DNA from: Rhizobiaceae bacterium
GTDB taxonomy: Bacteria > Pseudomonadota > Alphaproteobacteria > Rhizobiales > Rhizobiaceae
Assembly (NCBI GenBank): GCA_021648425.1
Contig: JAKISV010000028.1
Span: forward strand, 1-21,280
Direction: 5' to 3'
DNA length: 21,280 bases
Shown here piece by piece: positions 1 to 7,644 of this stretch; the first letter of the stretch is position 1; the number at the start of each line of letters is the position of its first letter. The notes below the pieces were generated by a model, which saw only the letters and a program-made list of their open reading frames with translations, was not told the origin of the DNA and made no database searches. The position numbers and the translations under genes are program-made.

Positions 1-1
1 A

Positions 2-103
2 ATCGGCACCATACTCCTCCTGGCCATTAGTGGAATTGTTCTGGTTTTCGGGCTCTTTGGGTCGCTCATTCAATATCCGTTTACATGTCGTTATTACAGA
101 TAA
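2..103 (+). CDS. C-terminal fragment of an unknown membrane protein (5' end outside window)
   Basis: Reading from base 2, the frame is open for 33 codons to a TAA at 101-103. It encodes a strongly hydrophobic stretch beginning IGTILLLAISG and ending in a basic tail, CRYYR. This resembles the last transmembrane helix of a membrane protein with a short cytoplasmic tail. The family cannot be identified from so little sequence. The third frame is also open from base 3 to 233 and has a hydrophobic stretch near its end, so it is a rival reading. The frame given here is preferred because its hydrophobic helix is cleaner. Confidence 0.4.
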   Translation: MGTILLLAISGIVLVFGLFGSLIQYPFTCRYYR

Positions 104-276
104 TTATCCAAACGAATCAATGTTCGTCAGGTTCAATCAATATAGTGAGTTTTTGCCGTTAATACCACTTGCAGCACTCGGATTCATTATTGCAGCCTAT
201 GTTATAAATTGTTGTCACGCCAACTTGTTTTAAGTTGAATGTTCACAATTCCCAAATGCATGGTAAACCGGTAGTC

Positions 277-283
277 AAAGGAG
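277..283 (+). promoter_or_regulatory. Ribosome binding site that sets the cyclase start
   Basis: AAAGGAG ends eight bases before a TTG codon at 292. The in-frame TTG at 235 and ATG at 256 lie upstream of it and have no comparable site. This argues that translation begins at TTG 292. Confidence 0.6.
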
Positions 284-291
284 CACCCAAG

Positions 292-1680
292 TTGAAGTTT
301 ATTGCCTATTTTCGAGAAAATTTTCTAACTTCTCCCGATCGCAAAAAGCTACCGCACCGGGTGTTAGTGGCTATTCACGACCGTGAACGGGCCAATGAAA
401 TTCTGGCGAGAATTATACAGCTCACCATCGTTCTTTTGTTCACCTTCATCTATATTATCAGCCCTAAAACCAGCCCGGATGAGGCCTTTTATCCAGTGCC
501 CTATGTGCTTGGCACCTATCTTATCATTGCCACCATTGGTTTTATCTGGGCATTGAAAAAAGAGCTCCCCGACTGGTCGATTTATTGTTCCATATTGTTT
601 GACTTTGCTCTTTTATATGGCCTGATGATTTCCTTTCATATGCAATACATGCAACCGGCATCCTTCATTCTGAAAGCGCCGGCACTGCTTTATGTTTTCA
701 TTTTCATTGCCCTTAGGGTACTGCGTCTTGAATCAAAATTTGTGATTACGGCCGGAGCAATCGCAGCTCTGGGCTGGTTTGCGGTGATTTTCTACGTCAC
801 CAGAATTGACACCGGCGACAATATGCTGACGCGCTCTTATGTGGAATATCTGACATCGAATTCGATATTAATCGGTGCTGAAGTCGATAAAATTTTATCA
901 ATCGTTTTTGTCACCGCCATTCTGGCGCTGGCGGTAAACGGCTCAGCCAATCTGCTGGTAACCGCCGTTACAGAAAAAAGTGCGGCGCAGGCCCTGTCGC
1001 GGTTTTTTGATACTTCCGTTGCAAGTGGTATTCGTGACAGCCAGGAAGAATTGGTGGCAGGCAGCGGGGTGAAGGTAAATGCCGCCATTCTCAATGTGGA
1101 TATACGCGGGTTTACCAAAATGGCAGCGAATATGGATGCCTCACGGGTGATGGAGGCATTGTCGTGTTATCAGTCGCGCATTGTGCCGATTATCCAGAGC
1201 CATGGCGGCATCATCGATAAATTTATGGGCGATGGCATCATGGCAACTTTTGGCACCAATGGTAATGTGGAAAATGGTGGTTCCCTGTGTGCCCTTTCAG
1301 CTTTTCAGGCGGCTGAGGATATCTTGAGTGACTACCAGACCTGGCCGGACGAAAGCGGTGATCTGAAAGAGATTTCAAAATCCGGCATTGGTCTTGGCCT
1401 GGCCGGGGGCATTATTGCCCATGGGGCTGTAGGCCAGTCGAACCGTTTGGAAATGACGGTTATCGGCACGGCCGTCAACTTGTCGGCAAAACTTGAAAAG
1501 CACAATAAAACTATGGGCACAATTTTTCTTGCCGGGCGCAATGTTTATGACATGGCTAAAGAGCAGGGCTATGAGGGCAAATTGAATACCCATTTTGAAA
1601 CATCGGCAATTGAAGGCGTGCCGGAACCTCAGGAAATTGTCGTGCTGGATTTTGCTGAAGAAAAGGCAAAAGCGTCCTAA
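292..1680 (+). CDS. Membrane-bound class III adenylate/guanylate cyclase
   Basis: The product is a 462-residue protein with a short basic cytoplasmic N-terminus, about six predicted transmembrane helices (roughly residues 41-235), and a C-terminal class III cyclase domain from about residue 260. The metal-binding aspartates are visible as D270 in NVDIRGFT and D314 in KFMGDG, 44 residues apart as is usual. K310 and T389 occupy the base-selecting positions and fit ATP rather than GTP. N396 is the expected transition-state Asn, but the Arg four residues later is Lys (K400). The start is TTG 292 behind AAAGGAG; longer forms from TTG 235 or ATG 256 are possible. The product would make cyclic AMP at the inner membrane, and the membrane domain may be a sensor of unknown signal. 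The stop overlaps the stop of convergent dut. Class assignment is firm, substrate is inferred. Confidence 0.88.
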   Translation: MKFIAYFRENFLTSPDRKKLPHRVLVAIHDRERANEILARIIQLTIVLLFTFIYIISPKTSPDEAFYPVPYVLGTYLIIATIGFIWALKKELPDWSIYCSILFDFALLYGLMISFHMQYMQPASFILKAPALLYVFIFIALRVLRLESKFVITAGAIAALGWFAVIFYVTRIDTGDNMLTRSYVEYLTSNSILIGAEVDKILSIVFVTAILALAVNGSANLLVTAVTEKSAAQALSRFFDTSVASGIRDSQEELVAGSGVKVNAAILNVDIRGFTKMAANMDASRVMEALSCYQSRIVPIIQSHGGIIDKFMGDGIMATFGTNGNVENGGSLCALSAFQAAEDILSDYQTWPDESGDLKEISKSGIGLGLAGGIIAHGAVGQSNRLEMTVIGTAVNLSAKLEKHNKTMGTIFLAGRNVYDMAKEQGYEGKLNTHFETSAIEGVPEPQEIVVLDFAEEKAKAS

Positions 1681-2126
1681 CTGTTGCCGGTGGAACCAAA
1701 TCCACCGCTCCCGCGTGCGGTACTTTCTACGCTGGTTTTCTCTATTACCTTCACCTGCACAACCGGTGCAATAACCATCTGGGCGATGCGCATTGAGCGC
1801 TCGATAGTGAAATCGATTTCGCCATGATTAATCAGCAGAACTTTCACCTCACCGCGATAATCCGCATCTATAGTGCCCGGTGTATTGAGGCAGGTAATGC
1901 CATTTTTATAGGCCAGCCCTGAGCGTGGACGAATCTGGCCCTCGTGATTGGCGGGAATTTCGAAAATCATGCCGGTTGGTATCAGTGCGCGTTCACCGGG
2001 TGCCAGCACAACAGGTGTCTGTGGCGCGCAGGCCGCACGCAAATCCATGCCTGCCGCCTGATCACTTTCATAAGTTGGTAATTCCAGATCTGCCCCATGA
2101 GGCAACCGGATAATTGCAAGTTTCAT
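1677..2126 (-). CDS. dut: Deoxyuridine 5'-triphosphate nucleotidohydrolase (dUTPase)
   Basis: The enzyme hydrolyses dUTP to dUMP and pyrophosphate, keeping uracil out of DNA and supplying dUMP for thymidylate. The protein has about 149 residues, normal for the homotrimeric family. All five motifs are visible in order: AAGMDLRA, PRSGLA, a third with GTIDADYRGEV, RIAQMVI, and the C-terminal glycine-rich ARGSGGFGSTG that closes over the active site. The ATG at 2126 gives the start MKLAIIRLPHG typical of alphaproteobacterial homologues. GTG 2135, with AGAAG in front of it, and TTG 2150 are in-frame alternatives. The gene lies directly behind coaBC, a few tens of bases away at most, and is probably co-transcribed with it. 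Confidence 0.95.
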   Translation of the reverse strand: MKLAIIRLPHGADLELPTYESDQAAGMDLRAACAPQTPVVLAPGERALIPTGMIFEIPANHEGQIRPRSGLAYKNGITCLNTPGTIDADYRGEVKVLLINHGEIDFTIERSMRIAQMVIAPVVQVKVIEKTSVESTARGSGGFGSTGNS

Positions 2127-2155
2127 TTCACTCACTTTTTCTTCTTTCAATATGT

Positions 2156-3598
2156 TCAGACATTAACAGTCTGTGTTTCGAAATGAACAATAATTTTATC
2201 AACAAGCTTTGTGGCTACGTTGCCTTTTGCCATAGTTGGCCATTCTTCGACATTGGTCCGCGTGTTGTCGTTACTCAACAGTTTTATGGTATTTTGGTCG
2301 CCTCCCATGACACCTGTTTCATGTGAAACGTCGTTGGCCAGAATCCAGTCAGCGCCTTTGCGTTTCAGTTTGGCTTTGGCATGTTTGATAAGGTCTTGTG
2401 TTTCTGCCGCAAAGCCGATTACCAGGGTCGGGCGTTTTTTATGATGACCCAGTGATTTTAGAATATCAGGATTTTGCGTCAGTTTCAGCGTCATGGCAGT
2501 TTTGGTGCCTGGCTTTTTCTTGATTTTTTCCTCAGCTGAAGCAATTGTGCGCCAATCGGCAACTGCGGCCACCATAACTGCAATATCTGCGGGCAGCGCA
2601 TTTTCCACTGCCTGAAACATTTCTTCGGCTGTTTGTACCATGACGCGCTCAACTCCCGGTGGGCGGGGAAGATCAACCGGACCCGATATCAGTTTCACCT
2701 GCGCCCCGGCACGCGCCAAAGCCGATGCAATAGCATAACCTTGTTTGCCCGAAGAACGGTTGGCAATATAGCGCACCGGATCGATAGGTTCATGGGTTGG
2801 CCCGGCGGTCAGGATTGCCCGCAACCCTTTCAGGGGTTTGTGTGCATCATCGAGCAATTGGCCTATTGCAGCAACAATTTCCATTGGTTCAGATAACCGC
2901 CCGCGCCCGCTCTCGCCACGCTCCGCCATTTCGCCGGTTTCCGGGCCAATGAAATGAACGCCATCATTGGCTAATGTTTCGACATTGCGCACAGTTGCAG
3001 GATTATTCCACATGGCAGGGTTCATGGCCGGTGCCAGCAATAGCGGCACATCGGCAGCCAGTAGCACTGCACTGGCTAAATCATCAGCAAGGCCACCAGC
3101 CATTTTTGCCATCAGATTGGCGGTGGCTGGAGCCACAACAATCAAGTCAGCTTCGCGTGCCAGGGCAATATGACCAACATCTTGTTCATCTTCCCGACTG
3201 AACAGGTCGCAAAAAACTTTGTCATGAGAAAGCGCACCAACTAACAGCGGTGTAATAAATTCAGTGGCAGCTTTGGTCATTATCACCCTCACAGATACAC
3301 CGCGCTCTTTTAGCCGTCGGATGAGGTCAAGTGACTTATAGGCGGCAATGCCACCCGATATAATCATCAGGATGCGTTTGCCGCTTGCGGGATAATAAGG
3401 GTCTATGATGGCAGTTGAACGCGAACCGGCTTCATATCCGGTACTGACAAATTGGGCTTCATCCATCTTATCATTTTGGGCTGCGGCATCCAGCAGCAAC
3501 CTTGCCTGTTCTTCCATGGAATTACCATTACGTGCCGCGCGTTCGCGCAGCGCCTGCTTGGCTTTTTCATCTATATTTCGAATGGTAATGCTTGCCAT
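2156..3598 (-). CDS. coaBC: RHH-domain fused bifunctional CoaBC (phosphopantothenoylcysteine synthetase/decarboxylase)
   Basis: The protein makes 4'-phosphopantothenoylcysteine and decarboxylates it to 4'-phosphopantetheine in CoA synthesis. It has 480 residues against about 400 for the family. The excess is N-terminal: residues 1-40 (starting MASITIRNIDEKAKQ, then NGNSMEEQARLLL) look like a FitA/Arc-type ribbon-helix-helix DNA-binding domain, followed by a linker at 41-72. CoaC (about 73-250) has the flavoprotein start GKRILMIISGGIAAYK, catalytic H143 in DVGHIAL, and PAMNPAMW at 190-197. CoaB begins near 258 with NRSSGKQG, AAVAD and KIKK. The clamp segment reads MAERGESGRGR, without the Cys found in E. 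coli. ATG 3598 is chosen because the RHH fold begins there; ATG 3622 would add eight residues. A palindrome at 3604-3630 adjoins the start. No stop or frameshift separates the parts. Confidence 0.93.
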   Translation of the reverse strand: MASITIRNIDEKAKQALRERAARNGNSMEEQARLLLDAAAQNDKMDEAQFVSTGYEAGSRSTAIIDPYYPASGKRILMIISGGIAAYKSLDLIRRLKERGVSVRVIMTKAATEFITPLLVGALSHDKVFCDLFSREDEQDVGHIALAREADLIVVAPATANLMAKMAGGLADDLASAVLLAADVPLLLAPAMNPAMWNNPATVRNVETLANDGVHFIGPETGEMAERGESGRGRLSEPMEIVAAIGQLLDDAHKPLKGLRAILTAGPTHEPIDPVRYIANRSSGKQGYAIASALARAGAQVKLISGPVDLPRPPGVERVMVQTAEEMFQAVENALPADIAVMVAAVADWRTIASAEEKIKKKPGTKTAMTLKLTQNPDILKSLGHHKKRPTLVIGFAAETQDLIKHAKAKLKRKGADWILANDVSHETGVMGGDQNTIKLLSNDNTRTNVEEWPTMAKGNVATKLVDKIIVHFETQTVNV

Positions 3599-3603
3599 GA
3601 GAT

Positions 3604-3630
3604 AAATATGATAGCATTGCAATCATATTT
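3604..3630. promoter_or_regulatory. 27-bp near-perfect palindrome before coaBC, candidate RHH operator
   Basis: Nine-base arms AAATATGAT (3604-3612) and ATCATATTT (3622-3630) are exact inverted complements. The nine-base centre AGCATTGCA is itself nearly symmetric. Twelve of thirteen opposed pairs match across 27 bp. The site fills most of the 40-bp gap between ubiB and coaBC and ends five bases from the coaBC ATG. On the minus strand the distal arm also contains TATGAT, a possible -10 element. Ribbon-helix-helix antitoxins typically bind such repeats upstream of their own genes, so self-regulation by the fused domain is the natural inference. Confidence 0.6.
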
Positions 3631-3638
3631 CAAGGGTT

Positions 3639-5213
3639 TTATGCAAAATACTGCATATAAACCGCTAAAACTGCTGTCAATGCAATCACATAGAGTGCGC
3701 GCCTGCCCCATCTGCCGTGCCAGGCTTCCGATTTTCCAATCTGTTCGGCGGTTTCTTTATCAAACCGCATACCGTTTTGCGCCATATCGTCCATGGCTAT
3801 TGAAAGCCGTTCGGCACGCTCGGCAAATTGCGGCATTTGAGATGCCAGCCGGGCAAATGACTTCAAGCCGGTTGCTGCATCATTGATTATTCCTGCCGGA
3901 CCCAGATTGCCGGCAATCCATTGAGATACCACCGGCTCAGAGGTTTTCCACATGTTGAATTCAGGATCGAGTGTGCGCGCCACACCTTCAACCACCACCA
4001 TGGTTTTTTGCAGCAACAGTAATTCCGGCCGCGCTTCCATATCAAAAAGTTCAGTTACCTCAAACAGCAGGGTCAGCATTTTGGCCATTGAGATCGTTTC
4101 CGCTGATTGGCCGTGAATGGGTTCGCCAATGGCGCGAATTGCCTGGGCAAAGGAATTGATATCATGATGATGGGGCACATAACCCGCTTCAAAATGCACT
4201 TCGGCAACGCGGCGATAATTGCGGGTGATAAAACCATATAATATTTCAGCCAGAAAATGACGCTCCTTACGCCCCATTCTACCGGCAATGCCCATATCCA
4301 CAGCAACGATTGTGCCCTCTTTGTCAACAAACAGATTGCCTGGATGCATATCGGCATGGAAAAATCCATCGCGTAAAGTATGACGCAGGAATGATTGCAT
4401 CAGGGTTTTGGCCAGTTCTTTTAGATCATGGCCATCGGCCAGCAGTTTTTTGGTGTCGGTAAACTTGGTGCCATCCACCCATTCCAGCGTCAGGCAGTCA
4501 CGACCGGTTAATTCCCAGTTCACCTGCGGCACGCGAAACCCGGGGTCGTCTTTGGTATTTTCCGCCATCTCCGACAAGGCGGCAGCTTCCAGACGTAAAT
4601 CCATTTCGATGCGGGCTGATTGCGCCAGCATATCGGTAACTGCCACCGGTTTTAAGCGACGCGCGGCGGGAAGAAATTTTTCCTGCATGCGCGCAGCAAA
4701 ATAAAATGTATCAAGATCGCGGACAAACCTGGGTCGCACACCGGGGCGAATTATTTTTACTGCAATCGGGTCGCCGCCTTCTTTCAACTGCGCTTTATGA
4801 ACCTGGGCAATTGATGCGGCTGCCACCGGTTCGCTGAAGGATGAAAACACCTCATCTACACTGCGCCCGATTGAGGCTTTGAACGAATCTTTTGCCAGCC
4901 CGGTGTCAAATGGCTCCATACGGTCCTGCAGCAATTCCAGATCAAGCGCCAGTTGTGTGCCGATGACATCAGGCCGCGTGGCCAGAAACTGGCCGAGCTT
5001 CACCCAGCTGGGCCCAAGGCGGTTTAAGGCGGCGGATAACCTTTCGGATTGTTCAATTTTCATGGAACGGCGCCGGGCAATCAGACCAGCCAGCATGTGG
5101 CCAAATTTTGCCGGGCCGGGCAATACTTCTCGCGGAATGGCGCTAACCACCCCCTCGCGGGCCAGCACATACCCTGCGCGGACTAATGAAAATGCGGCGC
5201 TGATGTTTCCCAT
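3639..5213 (-). CDS. ubiB: UbiB-type atypical kinase/ATPase for ubiquinone biosynthesis
   Basis: This ABC1/ADCK-family protein supports coenzyme Q synthesis at the inner membrane. It has 524 residues, close to the 546 of E. coli UbiB. Family marks are the KxGQ motif (WVKLGQFLATRPD), the alanine-rich loop AAASIAQVHKA, the lysine strand IAVKIIRPG, the catalytic HADMHPGNLF and the metal-binding VDMGIAGRM. The C-terminus carries at least one hydrophobic anchor (ALYVIALTAVLAVYMQYF). The ATG is three bases behind the ubiE stop, so the two genes are almost certainly co-transcribed and translationally linked. Only a weak GAG lies upstream, which fits translational coupling. Confidence 0.95.
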   Translation of the reverse strand: MGNISAAFSLVRAGYVLAREGVVSAIPREVLPGPAKFGHMLAGLIARRRSMKIEQSERLSAALNRLGPSWVKLGQFLATRPDVIGTQLALDLELLQDRMEPFDTGLAKDSFKASIGRSVDEVFSSFSEPVAAASIAQVHKAQLKEGGDPIAVKIIRPGVRPRFVRDLDTFYFAARMQEKFLPAARRLKPVAVTDMLAQSARIEMDLRLEAAALSEMAENTKDDPGFRVPQVNWELTGRDCLTLEWVDGTKFTDTKKLLADGHDLKELAKTLMQSFLRHTLRDGFFHADMHPGNLFVDKEGTIVAVDMGIAGRMGRKERHFLAEILYGFITRNYRRVAEVHFEAGYVPHHHDINSFAQAIRAIGEPIHGQSAETISMAKMLTLLFEVTELFDMEARPELLLLQKTMVVVEGVARTLDPEFNMWKTSEPVVSQWIAGNLGPAGIINDAATGLKSFARLASQMPQFAERAERLSIAMDDMAQNGMRFDKETAEQIGKSEAWHGRWGRRALYVIALTAVLAVYMQYFA

Positions 5214-5216
5214 ACT

Positions 5217-6044
5217 CTAAATTTTCCAGCCGGAATGAAGAACAGCAATGCCGCCGGTATAGTTACGAAATGTCACTTTCTCAAAACCAGCCTTGCTGAT
5301 CATTGATGCAAAGGTCTGCTGATTGGGGAATTTGCGAACAGATTGGATCAGATATTGATAAGGCTCTTCATCTCCTGTTACCACCGCGCCGATTTTTGGA
5401 ATAATGCGCTCAGACCACTGGTCATAAATTTTATCCAGTATTGGCATTTCCACTTGCGAAAACTCCAGGCATAAAAACCGGCCACCGGGCTTTAGCACCC
5501 GGCAAGCTTCGCTCAGGGCCTTATTGATGTCCGGCACATTTCTGATGCCAAAAGCGATAGTATAAGCATCGAACAGATTGTCAGCAAAAGGCAGTTTTTC
5601 GGCATTGCCCTCGACAAAATCCACCTGGGCTTCAAGGCCGCGTTTTTGCGCTCTTTGCCCGCCAACTTCCAGCATAGATGAGTTGATATCATACACCGTG
5701 GCTTTTGCCGCACCACGTGAAGCCTCGACAATTCTAAAAGCAATATCTCCGGTGCCACCTGCAACATCAAGACACTGCCAGTTGGCAGCAGGTGATTTAG
5801 GCGGTGCTAATGCAGCCACCATTGCGGCTTTCCACAACCGGTGCATACCGCCGGACATCAGATCATTCATTACATCGTAGCGCGATGCCACCTTGTGGAA
5901 CACCTCATCCACCAGCGGCTGCTTTTCACCTTCAGCAACATTGTGATAACCGTAAGAACCAGCCATTTCCTCGCCCTTGCTGACGCGCGAAACATTTGGA
6001 CCGGCAGCGGGTTTATTGGCGGTTTTTGAATTGGATGGTGGCAT
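5217..6044 (-). CDS. ubiE: Ubiquinone/menaquinone C-methyltransferase UbiE
   Basis: This SAM-dependent methyltransferase methylates the quinol ring (demethylmenaquinol and 2-polyprenyl-6-methoxy-1,4-benzoquinol). It has 275 residues, slightly longer than E. coli (251) because of a polar Pro/Asn-rich N-terminal extension of about 35 residues. UbiE signatures are visible: VFHKVASRYDVMNDLMSGGMHR, the SAM motif LDVAGGTGDIAFRI, then FGIRNVPD and the post-motif GGRFLCLEFS. ATG 6044 is taken as start. TTG 6050 would add two residues, and a later ATG at the MAGSYGYHN segment would remove the extension. It is the first gene of the ubiE-ubiB-coaBC-dut run on this strand. A fpg/mutM gene often sits beside ubiE in related bacteria; here the neighbour is an alkylation repair gene instead. 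Confidence 0.95.
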   Translation of the reverse strand: MPPSNSKTANKPAAGPNVSRVSKGEEMAGSYGYHNVAEGEKQPLVDEVFHKVASRYDVMNDLMSGGMHRLWKAAMVAALAPPKSPAANWQCLDVAGGTGDIAFRIVEASRGAAKATVYDINSSMLEVGGQRAQKRGLEAQVDFVEGNAEKLPFADNLFDAYTIAFGIRNVPDINKALSEACRVLKPGGRFLCLEFSQVEMPILDKIYDQWSERIIPKIGAVVTGDEEPYQYLIQSVRKFPNQQTFASMISKAGFEKVTFRNYTGGIAVLHSGWKI

Positions 6045-6138
6045 AGGCAATATCCGAAAAACGATTTCGCGTTTATGGGTATTGAATTATTCAAACTTGC
6101 GCAAGGGCGCAGATGGTCGCCGTTACGGTGTTTGCAGG

Positions 6139-7038
6139 TTAAGCAACCTGCCCGGCTTCCCAGCCCAGCATGGCACGTTTGCGGGTGAGGCCCCAGTGAT
6201 AGCCGGTCAATGCACCGGACTTGCCAACCACCCGGTGGCACGGCACGACGAATGATATCGGGTTGCGCCCCACGGCCCGACCCACGGCACGAGGCGCATT
6301 GGCGCGGCCGATGTCATTGGCAAGAGCGGAATAGGTTGTTGCCGTACCAAGGGGTATTTTTAACAGTCCCTCCCATACCCTGATTTCGAAATCCGTACCG
6401 ATAAATACGATACGCAAGGGTTGGTCCGGTGACCATTGGGTAATGTCAAAACTTCTGGCTGCATAAGGTGCGGTTGCGGCCATATCCTCATAAAAATTTG
6501 CGCGGGGCCAACGGCCCTTCATGTCTTCCAATGTGGCGCCTTCCTCACCCGCATCGCAAAATGCCATGCCTGCCATGCCTTCTTTGGTGGCCATAATCAG
6601 GGTTTTGCCAAACTGGCAATTGTGAAATCCGAATGCAATATCGACGCCTTCGCCTTTGGCTTTATAGACCCCTGGCGACATGGCTTCATGGGTGACAAAC
6701 AAATCATGTAACCGGCTTGGCCCCGATAGGCCCAGTTCCAGACTGGCCTCCAGCAGCGGTAAATCCTCATCCAAAAGCCGTTTGGCATGGTCCAGGGTTA
6801 CCGCCTGCAAAAACGCTTTTGGCGAGAGACCTGCCCAGCGGGTAAAAATCTTCTGCAACTGGGTGGGAGAGCGGCCAACTTCACTGGCCAACTCCTCTAA
6901 AGAAGGATGATCGCGCCAGTTTTCAGATATGGTTTCAATCACCTCGCGAACCATCTGATAATCTTTATTGGCCAGTTGCGGAGTGGATACACGAAGCGGG
7001 TTTGATTGGGTTATGTTGTTAAGCAACGCGGTCTCCAT
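6139..7038 (-). CDS. AraC-domain / O6-methylguanine-DNA methyltransferase fusion (Ada-like, no N-terminal Ada domain)
   Basis: This 299-residue two-domain protein pairs a regulator-like module with a suicide DNA repair enzyme. The N-terminal third is an AraC helix-turn-helix domain (around residues 25-120, with SLEELASEVGRSPTQLQKIF). The C-terminal half is an MGMT domain with VVPCHRVVGKSG, where C267 would accept the alkyl group, followed by GYHWGLTRKRAML. The N-terminal phosphotriester-sensing Zn-Cys domain of E. coli Ada is absent, so it cannot be switched on in the classical way. ATG 7038 is chosen over an in-frame TTG two codons upstream. Similar AraC-MGMT proteins are common in alphaproteobacteria and are often labelled ada or ogt. 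Function in O6-alkylguanine repair is secure; any regulatory role is inferred. Confidence 0.9.
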   Translation of the reverse strand: METALLNNITQSNPLRVSTPQLANKDYQMVREVIETISENWRDHPSLEELASEVGRSPTQLQKIFTRWAGLSPKAFLQAVTLDHAKRLLDEDLPLLEASLELGLSGPSRLHDLFVTHEAMSPGVYKAKGEGVDIAFGFHNCQFGKTLIMATKEGMAGMAFCDAGEEGATLEDMKGRWPRANFYEDMAATAPYAARSFDITQWSPDQPLRIVFIGTDFEIRVWEGLLKIPLGTATTYSALANDIGRANAPRAVGRAVGRNPISFVVPCHRVVGKSGALTGYHWGLTRKRAMLGWEAGQVA

Positions 7039-7118
7039 CGGCAATATTTGGAATTGTCGCTATACTACGCCTGCAAGGCGGCACCTGCCACCTGATTCTT
7101 GCGCAGTTTTACAACAGG

Positions 7119-7622
7119 CTATTTGCGGGCTTTTGCCAGAGCCAGAGAAAATGCCGAGGCGAAACTTTTGCGGTCATCAGGATTGAGAAATGAACCCAAT
7201 TCCAATTCCCGCCCTGCTTCGCGCAGTTTCATCGCCAGCACGCCAAACTCCTCATGGCGATCAACCATGAACTTTGCCCAGAACGGGTTAAACGAGAATT
7301 CAGTGGCCTTGCCGGAAGGTGAAACCTTGCGCACCCGGACTTCGTCACGCCATAGCGATATTTCCTCATAACGACGTGCGGAACGATAGTTCAATTTGAA
7401 TGCCAGCCAGATAACCAGCACGTCAATACCAAGCGCGATCATCACCGGCCAGGCACCAATTGCCAGAAATAACATGCCCGAAATAAAACATGAAACCCCA
7501 ATGATTGACATCAGCACGATAAAGCCGTTCCTGCTAAGCGAACGGTATGGCGTGAGCACGGCAGAAAACTCCGGGGGTTCGCTGTGCTGACTAAATTGGA
7601 TATTGTTGTTTTTTCCAGTCAT
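7119..7622 (-). CDS. DUF2244 family membrane protein
   Basis: This 167-residue protein has two transmembrane helices (about residues 33-55 and 58-76) near the N-terminus. A soluble C-terminal part follows, with YEEISLWRDEVRVRKVSPSG and FNPFWAKFMVDR, which are characteristic of the DUF2244 family. The biochemical role of the family is unknown. The gene is divergent from nth, with only 22 bp between start codons. Any promoter must overlap the neighbouring coding region or the shared gap. The pairing with nth fits what I recall of rhizobial genomes. Confidence 0.85.
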   Translation of the reverse strand: MTGKNNNIQFSQHSEPPEFSAVLTPYRSLSRNGFIVLMSIIGVSCFISGMLFLAIGAWPVMIALGIDVLVIWLAFKLNYRSARRYEEISLWRDEVRVRKVSPSGKATEFSFNPFWAKFMVDRHEEFGVLAMKLREAGRELELGSFLNPDDRKSFASAFSLALAKARK

Positions 7623-7644
7623 ATAAAAGAGTTATAGAATTTTC

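Noticed and set aside
30..233. 67-codon frame at the left edge with a hydrophobic end
   Set aside because: It overlaps a more convincing membrane-helix frame, has no ribosome binding site and no recognisable family. It is mentioned only as a rival reading of the partial gene.
3464..3598. A separate antitoxin gene upstream of an independent coaBC
   Set aside because: There is no stop codon, frameshift or convincing internal start between the RHH segment and CoaC, and no PIN-domain toxin gene is adjacent.
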